A DNA stretch of 64,000 nucleotides, taken from positions 64,140,253-64,204,252 of the forward strand of contig OZ026525.1 of assembly GCA_964019695.1 (NCBI GenBank). Direction: 5' to 3'. A program made the position numbers and the translations under genes. Positions 24,201-36,200 of the stretch are shown one piece after another; the first letter of the stretch is position 1, and every line of letters begins with the position of its first letter. A model generated the notes under the pieces. It saw only the letters and a list, made by a program, of their open reading frames with translations. It searched no databases and was not told where the DNA came from. Source of the DNA: Loripinus fragilis (taxonomy: Eukaryota; Mollusca; Bivalvia; Lucinida; Lucinidae).

Positions 24201-27200
24201 ACTTTTCGCTTTATGTAAAGGCGGCAACTTTAATATTCATATCTGGGTGTGGTTTGGCTATTTCATCTGCTAAGAAGGGAAATCAGGTTTTATTTATAAT
24301 TTGGTAAAGAGTTAATAAGCTTTTTGAGCCGCGCAAACGTGCGTGCATTTCATGAAAATCCTAACCGTATACACACTGAACTCACATTTATTAACCCTTA
24401 TAGCACATAATCGCAAAATGTATGTTTTTGTTGTCCACTAAACTATTTGAAGCCTCATAGATAAACATTGTGAACCCAGATCAGACTGCTCCTGTAGGAG
24501 CAGTCTGATCTGGGTCCACAATGTTTGCCTCCCTGCTTATGTTAAATAGACATTTTCAGATGCAGTTATTTTGTTAGCGTTTTAAGGACTCTATAATAAA
24601 TGAGGTTGTGGCACAAGATGATACAGTTACTTTTGAATAAAACCACGCCTCCTTTTCAGCTTTTACCTATGCCTAAAGTAGACCAGTCCTAATTACGCAT
24701 TCATGAGGCGCCGCCTTTACAGAAAGCGAAAAGTGAAGTAATATAGAGTAAAGTAATGGACTTCCCTTTTACTCGATCCAACAGTTATGCAAACTATCGC
24801 AGACTGACATGCTGCTTTGCTTGCCACATTTTATCCCATAAGAACTATCTACCACTTAAAGCGCTAATCACGACTGCAGCAGACGACAAATTTTGCGACA
24901 CCTTTCCCAATTTTCGACAAAAATAAGGTATGATATTTCATGAGAGACGATTCTCATGAAATATCTTTCCTTATTTGTTATGATATTTCATGAGAGACGA
25001 TTCTCATGAAATATCTTTCCTTATTTGTTATTTTTGAAAAAGCGGCAAATTTGCAATCGTCGTCTGCTGCAAATTATAGGTGGCGCTTTAAGGGTTAAAG
25101 CATGGAACAATCTATTAAATGAAGCAATGGAGATGTCCTCTGTTTTAGCATTTAAAACTACTTAAACAAGACCATGCTTAAGCTCCCATGTTTTATGCAA
25201 GGTTACGTTTAGGTCAAATCCTACATACCAGACTGCAAATGCAAGGTTATGCTTTAAATTATGACTTTTATAGCAAAAAAATATAGTGGAAAGAACCCTT
25301 CATGTCAACACTGCGAGGTTCTTAAAGAGACTATATCTGTAACTATGGGCATTTTTCGAAAAAAATATTCTCTTTTTAATTCATTTGTAAAAATAGAATT
25401 AAGTTGTGTATTCACAATAAATATGTTCAGTACAGCTGAAAGGATGGAACAGTGAATCATCTAATAAAAACAGGTGATTTTTCTCTTGTTAGGAATAATT
25501 TACGTCCTTCCAATAATTCTACCAGTTGATTTTTAACATAAATGCTGTTGTTTTAATAGATATAATGTGTTAAAATTTATGAAAATGGTAAAATGTTTAC
25601 CTGAATTTGAGTATTTTTACTTGTATTCTTGAAAAATAGAAACTTTATTTCCAAAATAAGAATATCAAAAGTTACAGACTATGCAGCTTTTAAGTGCATA
25701 CCACTTATTTTTCACATTCCCCTCATATACTGCTATAATTAAGACAGTAATTCCCTGCAAATATTCACTAATGAATGATAGTAAAAGGAAGAAAGAGGGC
25801 ATATCTCTTATATGGCAACGAACAAAGTACTAGTTATAAGAATGAAGCATTTTCTTAAAAGTACAGGATTTCTTCGCAAAGAGTGGAAGAATTTGTTCTT
25901 GATCTTAACTTCCTTATCTAACGCATTACATTACAGAAGAATTGAGTCAGACTACATCTACATACTTCAGGTTTTGACTGGCGCTTGCATTTAGTGTGCT
26001 TATATCTTATTTTCCTTTTGTGTGTAACACCACCCATTGCACAATGGTATCTGTAAAAGCTTATAGAAACAGTTTCATATATCTTCTCTTCATCATCGAC
26101 ATCAGTTCATCTTTAAGTGCATAATAGATTTCAAAACATTGTTTTGAAATCTATCATGCACTTAAAAAGGTAGCATGCCAGATTAATTGTTTCCAATCTG
26201 GTATGCTATCTTTTGGTTGGTATGCTATCTTTTAATTGCTCTAAGAGAATCTGTTTTCCTCACTTTCTTACACTCTATCCGTCTATCTTTAATCTGATTG
26301 TTTTACTCATTTTCTTATGTTCATTATAATAATTCAACTTTATTGTGTTCATTTCTGATGCATTTAGCAACAATGAACATCTAAATATCTAAACGGAGAT
26401 GACAGCAAATATTCCGACAGAATTTGGGCGAATTTTAGGAGGACCCTGGAACTTGGTTTTAAACTTTTTTTCTTAATTGATTCTGATAGTGCATACACTG
26501 TCCTTGAAAATCCGAGTGATACCACTCTGGCATCATTGAGCATTCGATATATCCAAGATGGCGTCCAAGATGGGAGCCAATTATATGTGAAAATATTGTG
26601 TGATATGGAAAAAAAATATCTTTCTTAAATTGTTAGCTATGAAGTTGGAATCAATTTGAAGACACTTAGCTTGTAACCAAATAAAAAATGAAATAAGAAG
26701 GCGGACAAGATGGCCGCCAAGATGGAAGTTTATTACAAAAAAATATAAGAAAATTTTCCTTGACTTCCCTGAGACCGGCAAACTCCAGCGATTTGCATGC
26801 AAAATGCTTATTTTACAGATTCTTGAATAACAAACATTATCGTTGTAACATCCCAGTGATGCTTTTTATGCATCATTCAGAATTTGATATATTCAAGATG
26901 ACGTCCAGGATGATAGCGGAAAAGTTTAACAAACCGGTGGGAGTGGCACCCTACATGTAGGCATGTCTGATGGATTTGTAATAGACCAGATGCCTTGCCT
27001 GACAGCAGCGTATCTGAATAAATGTACCCAGTATGCATGTCTGATAGAGTTGCACTGTAGAAACAGGCATATCTGAGAGTGGCACCGGATCAGCAGACAT
27101 GTCTGATATAATGGCACCCCTGTACAAGTAGCACCAGACTTGTAACAATACTTCTTCTATCGGCACCTGACTAGTAAAATGTTGGTTACAGAGGCAATTT

Positions 27201-30200
27201 ACAAGCAGGGATGGCCTTTAGTGAGGTACCACGCCAACAAACATTGTCTATAGTCAGGAACCACACCAACAGGCATTTCTGATAATGAGGTACCACACCA
27301 GAATGCATGGCCTATATTGAGGCACCACACCAACAGGCATGGCTGATAATGAGGCACCACACCAGAAGACATGGCCTATAGTGAGACAACACACAAACAG
27401 GCATGGTTGATAATGAGGCACCACACCAGAAGGTATGGCCTATAGTGAGGCAACACACCAGAATGAATGGCTGATAGTCAAGCACCACACCAGAAGGCAT
27501 GTCCTATAGCGAGGCACCATACCAGAAACATGTTCTATAGTGAGGAACCATACCAGGATGCATGGCCTACAGTGAGGCATCACACCAACAAATATGGTGA
27601 TAGTGAGGCGCCACACCAGAAGGCATGCCCTTTAATGAGGCATCACACCAGCAGGCACGGCTGATAGTGAGGCACCACCCCAGAGGGTATGGCCGATAGT
27701 GAGGCACCACCCCAGAGGGTATGGCCTAAAGCTAGGCACCACACCAGCAGGCACGGTTGATAGTGAGACACCATACCAACAGGTATGGCAGGTAGAGAAG
27801 CACAACACCAGCAGACATGCAGGATTGAGTGGCAAAAGATCGGCAGTCATGCTGATTGAGTGGCAACGGTCCAGCAAGCATCCATCTTGCAGCAGCACTC
27901 AACCAGTGGGCATATTTGAACAGCAGCGGTGTTTGTGGCAGTAAATACACTAGGCCAGCAGGTATATATGTTGCAGCTGCAACAGCTTAGCAACTCTCTA
28001 CACGGAGTGGCACTTCGACCAGCAGACATATTCGTTGCATTGGCAATGTAGCAACAGTCTTGCCTGATAAAGTTTCACAATGTTAGTTGGCATGTCTGAG
28101 GTAGGGGCATCGGCCGAGTACCTTTCTATTTGATTTTCAATGGACCAGGAGGTATGTCTGATTGAATGGTAACAAGTCCGCAGGCATTTCACAAAACATT
28201 CGGCATGTATTGCCACCAGGTCATCACATCAGACATTCTTACCATCACGCATGTGAAATTATTTGGTACTGAACCAGCACACATGCTTGCTAACGAGACT
28301 CAGTGGCAGCAGTCATGTGTGTTAGTTACACCGCAATTGCAATAATGCAATATGTGACAATTGCATCTGACTATCAGGAATGCTGGGCACTATTGCACTG
28401 GATCAGCATGCATGTCTGTCCAAGTTGCACCTGGCCAGTGTGCATGTCTATTCTACTTGCACCAGACCAGCAGCCCAGCCGTCATTGCCAGTCAGTAGCA
28501 ATATTTACCATAAAGCATGTCAAATTCTCCAAATACAACCGCTGTTGAATGCTATTAACTGCGATTTTGATTCCATGTTGAGTTTTGCTTTAAAATGGCG
28601 GCAATCATGGACACCATCTTAAATCTTTCAACCTTCTGAACCAAACCAATGTTCCATTTTAATCGTTTGTATCATTAGGTCTCTAAACATCCATAAAAAG
28701 TCAACATTAAAATGCTTTGTATCGAGTGTGTTGGTCAGATAGGTCTTAAGAGCCTAACTGGCTGCCATCTTGGGCGCCATCTTTAATAGTTCCACCCGCG
28801 GAATCAAACCAATGTTCCATTTCAATCGTTTGTATCATTTAGCCTTTAAACATCCATAAAAAATTAATTAAAATGTTTTTTATCAAGTATGTTGGTCATA
28901 TAGGTCTTAGAAGCCTAACCGACGGCCATTTCGGACGCCATCTTTATTAGTTCAACCTTCTGAATCAAAACAATATTCCATTTTAATGGTTTGTATCATT
29001 TAGCCTCTAAACATCCATAAAAGTCAAAATTAAAAAGCTTTTTTATCGAGTATGTTGGTCATGTAGGTCTTAGGAGCTTAACTGACGGCCATCTTGGACG
29101 CCATCTTTGATATTTCAAAACGCTCAATGATGCCAGAGTGGCATCAGTTGGATTCATCAAGTACAATGCCAGGACAACAAGAATCAACAAAGAAAAAAAC
29201 TTTTAAAATCAAGTTCCAGGTCATTCTGGTTTTCTACCGGACTAAAGTGAACGCAAAGCTTACCGCCATATCCTAGAAAAAGTGTATGTGTGTATATGTC
29301 ATAATGTGCAAAGATATGTGAATAACATATTGTTTCAACCAATTCTGTACAAATCTACATCACTGAAAGCCATATATTTACATTTGTACATGTAAATACT
29401 CTAGATATAACAAACAAATTAACTGAGAGCAATTATTTCGTCGCCAAAATATAGCATACAAGATTGGAAACAATCAACGTTATTAATGACTCCAAATTAT
29501 TATTGAAATGTAAAGACAATGCATTCCAATAGTGTTGTTTATCAAACGTACTGAGACAGAAATAAGTGCAAGTCTGAAGCCCAACATCACATAGTTTGAA
29601 ATATACGTTTCCAATATATTCAGCAAACAGTTCCTTGAGTTGCTCAAAAAAATTATACTTACAGTAAAACCAGTCTTAAGCGGCCACTCAAAAATAGACA
29701 AAACAAAGATCTTTATGACAAATGATAGCTTAATGAAGGTCGAAAGTATTGCAGAATGCTCCCATTGAGCATTCTGCAATACTTTTGACCTGCATTAAGC
29801 GATAATTGGTCTTGAAAACCAATTTTTGGTCTTGTCTTTCAGTGGCCGCTTAAGACAGGTTTCACTGTATAAAGAATATAAATGTACCTACCATTTATGT
29901 CTGCAATGACAACTTTTGAACCATGCTTAACTGAAAATATAAGCCAGATAAATGTGACAATAATCAATTTATTTATATTGCCTAGATGTAAGTGTCTTAA
30001 CGGTTTCTTATTAAACATGCAATATGATCGTCTGTCGACAAGGTTCCTTTCAAAGGGTTGAAACTCGGAACTGTAATTTACAATCACAAATGACCAAGAT
30101 CAATAAGTTTATCTAATATAACAAAGGAGCTCTAGCGATAAGGCGTATATTTTCCCTAGTTGACATGATTACAAAACCTAAATTTTCAAATTGCCCTAAT

Positions 30201-33200
30201 GTTTTTAAAATTGGTCTGTTTCGGTAGTAAAATAAGCATAAAAAGCATCAAAATAGGTTGCAAAGCGATTAATCGTTTGCAAAGCCGTGAAAACTAGCGC
30301 CTTCTACTCCCACCCCTCATTTTACGTACTTAGACTGGGTGCCGTTTAGGCGAGAGTTTTAGTAAATCCTTAGCAGGTTTTCAAAAAGTAAAAGTGCTAA
30401 AATATTAAGGATATAAGTGCCCTTCATTTCCAAAACTTTGCAATATTCCTTCTGCGCATGCGTACGAAATATACTTTAAATTATGACATTTGTCATTGAA
30501 AAGATGAAACTGGCGGCTTTCAGTTTGTTTTTAGATGCTTCCCCCCCCCCCCCTAGACCCAAGATGCCCTTTGGACAATTAAATGTCGCTATACAAATAT
30601 ACAACATATGTAAAGGGCGTCTTGGGTCTAGGGTGGGAAAGGGGTTGTATGAGCGAAAGAAGACATCAATTATCTGACAAAAATATACCACTTTGCAATA
30701 TGGTCGTTTTTATTGTACATCAACTGTATAAATAGTTTTACTGTACATAGCGTGATAGGACGACTGTTTACCCTTGTTTAACGGTCTGGTTCCCATATAT
30801 GTTACTGAATAACAAGCACAGTTGATGATCGAAATAAATTATCATTAAATAAGAAGTAGAGTTATTACATGCATTAAGGAAACCCCGTTTTAAATATACA
30901 AATTCGGTGGCAATGTTGCATCGACGGCTCGTCTATATATATTTGTTGAATGTGCCTAGTTTCTCCAGTCGTTATTTCAGCAAAATAAAACGAACGTCTC
31001 TTTTAGGGAGATTGCTCGCTTTATTGCTAGAAATTCTTAGCTTTTGGGTTTGATAGGTAGTGTTTTCTTAATGTTGGTCTGAGTCTTTGTCTACATTCAC
31101 ACTTTGTTAATGTGAGTAACAAATGCTCTGGCGAGTCTCCTTAGACTCACTTGAGCCTTCGTTGCTCGGTAAATCCATAGTACCAAAATGTTTTGAGCTG
31201 GCTTATTTATACTTTGTGTATATACTCATCATTCTATTAAAATGCTTTACAATATTCACCGCCAAGGGCTGGCCTTTTCCACTTATTTGGCTATGGCTTT
31301 TTGCGTTTGCAGGCTAATTTATCTTGCATGAAGTATGATCATCGATACTCATATGTTTCACCACTATGCTACTATCATGTGAAACATTCCTATTAGATTG
31401 GTGATAACTTCAGGAACTGCTTGAATCGAGTGCACCATAATATTCATTTTTTACGGAATTTTGACGAATTTTGGACGGTTATAGACATAAGGCCCTGTCA
31501 CGTTTAGTTACTCTTTCTATCTCTTCACTTTGTAATTTGGATATTGAGGATAATAAATTCTATGATAGAGCTCATAGATTTTATGATGTAGCGATTCTTA
31601 CTAGGTGTTGCTATACTCAACATGCTCTTCGACCATATATAGACTCTGTATTTAATCATATTAGACAGATTTGTCAACAAGGGGATTGAATTCATTAACT
31701 TACCTAGTATATTTAAAGATAATCCAGTTAACTCTTATATTCCTACTTATTTTTAAAATAAGAAATCACCTATCATTTGTTATAAGTACAATAAATCTAG
31801 TGCATGGACTCTAAGTATTGCTATCAACCTGCTGGTCATATAGTTACAGGGGAATTGAAAATCATAACTGATTCAAGAATTTCGTCGATTATATGTAAGG
31901 GGCCTATATATAGGTTTCCCTAGCCAAAAGACTTCAAATCATGTCGGGAGGAAATTGGTGGCGCCTTGCAAGCATTTTGTAATCGCTGGTGTAAACGAGA
32001 GCATATTGATTTCTTCGTTTGGTGTTTAACGACAAATCAAACCTTGTGCGTCATTAGTGTCAGACGATATCAATTTAAACAAGATTTTGATTGAAAAATT
32101 AAAAATTTATAATATATAAAGTGAATGATGATGATGAGTTTGCTAAATGATATTGAGTTGCTATATGAGTGTTGACAGGAGAGATCACGTACAATATCTG
32201 ACAGTTTCAAAGAGCTATTCAGATGACTGTACATGTTCTTTAACTGAACAGAATACAACATTAAACAATCTGTATTATGTAAAACAAAGCACACATTGAA
32301 AAAATAGCGATTAGATTTTGTCTAATGTTTCGAACCACTGACTGATGTTCACCAATAGTTGGTTTTATCTCAAGAAGTTTATTTCAAGTGTTGTTATTCC
32401 ATGAAGTTTGCCATTGATCTAAGACATATTTACTGATTGATGGCTTAAAAAAGTTGATTCTAATGAAAGCGATGTTTTTGCTTGCTGATCTACCATCTCA
32501 TTCCCTAGAATACCTTTATGACAACAGAGAACAATTTCTTTATATTCTAAAAGCTCGTGACATTTTTCTAAAAGTTAGTGAATCTGTGGATTCTTTGTAC
32601 TGGTGTTGGATAGCTGGAAATTAAATACTTTTAAAGTTATTGATGGTAGAATTTCATTTTATTGCAACAAATATCTTCTTCCACCTAAGTAAGTAAGGGT
32701 GCACAGATCAGGAATCGATACAATCAAGTACCACACCTGACCCAGTTTACCAATGGGAAAGTGGCAAACTCATAGTAGACACCACAAACGAGAGCCAAGA
32801 GGTCAGCTCTTTCCCAGCAGGTGACCCCAAAGCACATATCAACAGACACACAAAAAGACATAGCAAACACAAGACAGAACAAAAACATGAAAGATCCACA
32901 AAAGAAGTACCGCCTTGGAACGGTCAGTAAAATATTTTACTGGAGGGCTTAAACCTAAATTCACTTTTAGAAATTGAAGAAAGGGATCCAGGAATTCCAT
33001 AGGAGGTTTGTTTTGGCACCTGCAGATAAGGCTGCTAACAATGCTGTGGTCGTTTAAAAAAGGTACTACATTAGCACCCTGAATCAAGAACATAGCACTG
33101 CTAAACATATTATGAGCATAACAGGTTTGATGAGACGTCTGTCGTCGATAGGCATCGATGCCATATGGCAGCTAAGTTTGGAGTGTTTGTTGATGAGGAT

Positions 33201-36200
33201 CATAGCAGGCTTCCTACGTTATTTTGGTTACCTAATCTTATGAACGATCATATAAGTCCCGTTTTATTGCTAATTCCAGTTCATGTACTACACCCGACTT
33301 GTCTATACTTTTGACTTCATGCCCCACTGCTATTAAAAACCATGTTATAAAATAATGTACAACAGTTTATGAAAACAGTGGTAAAAAAATTATTTTGGTC
33401 TATTAAACATTTAGGTGAAATTCTGAATAAATCAAAATCAAAATATTTTCTAGCATCTTGTTTGTCTACATATGATTTCTCTACTCTCTTTCCTACGTTG
33501 CCTCATAATCTAATCAAAAAACCTAACGGAATTTATTGAACAAACATTAAACAGAGAGGGTTCACTTTATTCGACTTGTAATGAGAAGAATACCTTTTTT
33601 TTTACTTCTGAACAACCTAAACGATATAAGTTGTGGTCATGTCAGAAAATGTGTGATGCTCTCCATTATCTTTTGGACAATATATTTATAAGATTTGGCT
33701 CGAAAATTTACAGACATATTGAAGACACTCAAATGGGTACTAATCGTGCTCCTCTAATTGCAGATTTGTTTTTGTTTTGTTATGAGAGAGACTCCATGTT
33801 GTCTCTGTCAAACAATAATCAAACTGATATTATTGAAGCTTTTTACTCCACCTTCAAATATTCAGTTTAATAAGGCGAATTCTTTTGATATTGAAGCCCC
33901 CTTTTTGGACCTGAACTTGTCCATATCGAATGACATAGTTTCATCTAAGATTTATGATAAGCGGGATGATTTTAATTTTGAGATAGTAAATTTCCTATTT
34001 CTTGATGGAGATTTTCCTGGCTCCCCTTCCTATGGTGTATATATTTCGCAGCTTATTCGATTTGCAAGAGTGCGTTCTATTGTTGATGACTTCAACAACA
34101 GAAACCTATTTTTGACTGCTAAGCTATTAAAACAAGGTTATAGATATCATAAAATTTGAAAAGCAGTTCTAAATTCTACGACGGACACTCAGAATTAATT
34201 GGGGTACAACATTGGGGTAAAACTCTTCTGCAACAGGACATATCAGAACCTATATCTTATGGTGATTTAGTTTATAAATTCAAAAGAACTGTTGGAAAAC
34301 TTAATTTAAATGACCAAAAAGATTATCAAGCGTTAATAAAAGGTTTGATATAACTTGGATGTCATGCGACAGTCTGCATGCATGGTTTTAAACCCAATCA
34401 CGGTTTATAGCTATGGTTTCTTCTTTAATTGCACGACGGTTGGTCAGGCCTCAGACTCAATGACGGCTCTGGCGTAAAGCTTTTATCGGTGGGTTGGTGC
34501 CTGATGCTTGTCTGTAGCTGGGCCCACCGTGCCTCAACTTGAGGTTTTCTTTAGCTCTAGTTATCTGTGAGTCGAAAGCCCATTTCTTTGCTTCGTCATA
34601 GTGTGTTGATTTCATTAGATTGTTTCTCCATAATGATAAATTACAATAGATGGTATAGAAAGCCTCCATGCGAGCTTAACATTTTTTGTGACTTAACAAC
34701 AGCAGAATCTAGGGGGAAGATGTGGTACCAGTAAAATGCAATAAAGCCCCCAGTGGCTTAGGCTGCTGTCCGTTCTAAGGATTTAGTTCTGTTGTTGTTG
34801 ATTCATTCTTTATTGTTACTCCCACTGTGGGATTCTGTAATTGTTCTATGTTTTGTTGTGCGTTACTTTATGTACATTTTAGTTTTGCAATCATCTTAAT
34901 GGGGATAAGAGAGCTGGTTGCTTTGCTTAGTTTGTCTCTCTGGTGTCTCGTGATTGTTGTGTGGCTCTTCCTCGCGGTGCCATGGGTTTGTCTGCAGTTT
35001 GTGATTGTGGTATTTCCTGATCATACTCACTATTTTAGACGAAATATCGTATTCGACGAATTGTCTATTAGACGAAATGATTGCTAGACCAAATGGTCAT
35101 TTGACGAATTGTCTATTCGATGGAATGGCGTTTAGATGAAATGGTCGTTAGACGAAATGGTAGTTGGACGAAATGTTTCAGACGAAATGTTTAGGATTAG
35201 TTTAAATCATGTCAAAATAGACAATGACAGCTGGCGCATTACCCTTTTGTCCTTTGTAAGTAAATTATAAAGTTACGTTGATTGTACTTTTGGTCAAGAA
35301 GCAAAGTTGGACCCCTCTGATAAAACTTCCTGGATCCGAGCATGTTGGCTGTTTTACTGTATAGTGATATCCACATTTAACTATACCCGCGCTTTTCGTT
35401 TGAAAAAAGGGCATATTAATTTCGCATCAAAATCGGTCCGTCAACCGTCTGTCCGTCGGTTCAGTCCGTCCGTCACTTTTCATGTAATTGTATCTTCTCC
35501 TTAACCGTTGAACACAGCAACTTAAACTTTGCAGATGCATACATCGCATGATGTATAGGGTACTGGGCGACGTTTCGTGTGACCTTGAACCCAAGATCAA
35601 ATGTCACTTAATGTATTTTCTTGTAAATGCATCTTCTAAACTGTTGGACATAGCAAATTCAAACTTTGTACGTGCATATGTCACACGATGTTGAGGGTGA
35701 TGGACAACTTATTTGTGACTTTGGTCATAAATGCATCTCCTCCTAGAGTGTTGGACGTAGCAACTCCAAAACTTTGCACGTGCATAGGTTACATGATGCA
35801 GAGGGTATTGGGCAACATTTTGTGTAACCTTGGTCAAGATCAGATAATGTATTTTCTTGAAAATGAATATCCTCCTTAACCGTTGGATGTAGCAGCTTCA
35901 AACTTCGCAGGTGCATACTGTGACAGAATGTGGGGCAAAATTTTGTGTGACCTTGATCACAAGGTAAAGGTCATCGTTTAAAAAGCGGGCATTTGCGATG
36001 ATGTACCATCGGCTGCTGCTCTAGTCTATTTCTGATTTAAAAATTTAACCCTTAAAGCGCCAATCACTACTGCTGCAGACGACAATTTTTGCGATATCTT
36101 TCCTAATTTTCGAAAAAAATAAGTTATGATATTTCATGAGAATTGTCTGCCAGCAGACAATTCTCATGAAATAGCATGCCTTATTTGTAATTTTTGAAAA

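Larger units (their letters stand above)
26444..29222. mobile_element. Composite repeat with inverted arms around tandem arrays
   Basis: Left arm 26444-26580 and right arm 29082-29222 are inverted copies: CTGGAACTTGGTTTTAAA against the complement of TTTAAAATCAAGTTCCAG, and both carry GATGCCAGAGTGGCATC-type and CCAAGATGGCGTCCAAGATG words. Between them lie a 32-bp minisatellite and three tandem units of about 165 bp. A related single arm is at 38270-38400. Its architecture recalls bivalve elements with central tandem repeats such as pearl, but inverted arms are not typical of those. Confidence 0.65.
31471..34460 (+). pseudogene. Decayed reverse-transcriptase retroelement, interrupted
   Basis: Pieces of one long ORF are readable in order with many stops and frame changes: YRHKALSRLVTLSISSLCNL at 31480, SCREEIGGALQAFCNRWCK at about 31945, FVLAPADKAANNAVVV at about 33006, HRCHMAAKFGVFVDEDHSRL at 33154, then QMGTNRAPLIADLFLFCYER at 33730 (reverse-transcriptase motif) and RQSACMVLNPITVYSYGFF at 34372. 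The region that should carry the catalytic YxDD after 33860 is deleted with a frame change. About 0.9 kb of foreign DNA (32010-32930) interrupts it. I take it for a Penelope-like or related RT family known in many invertebrates; the exact clade is uncertain. It is antisense to the host gene in intron 1. Confidence 0.75.

Noticed and set aside
27312..27944. Cys/His-rich ORFs on both strands
   Set aside because: They arise from the 32-bp minisatellite; the unit length is not a multiple of three and stops recur.
26930..28500. Regular 32-bp repeats that superficially resemble a CRISPR array
   Set aside because: The units are contiguous with no unique spacers, decay at both edges, and sit in a eukaryotic intron.
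33631..33870. Telomerase or another cellular reverse transcriptase
   Set aside because: The surrounding ORF is full of stops, has transposon-like N- and C-terminal modules and nested insertions, and resembles repetitive RT elements.
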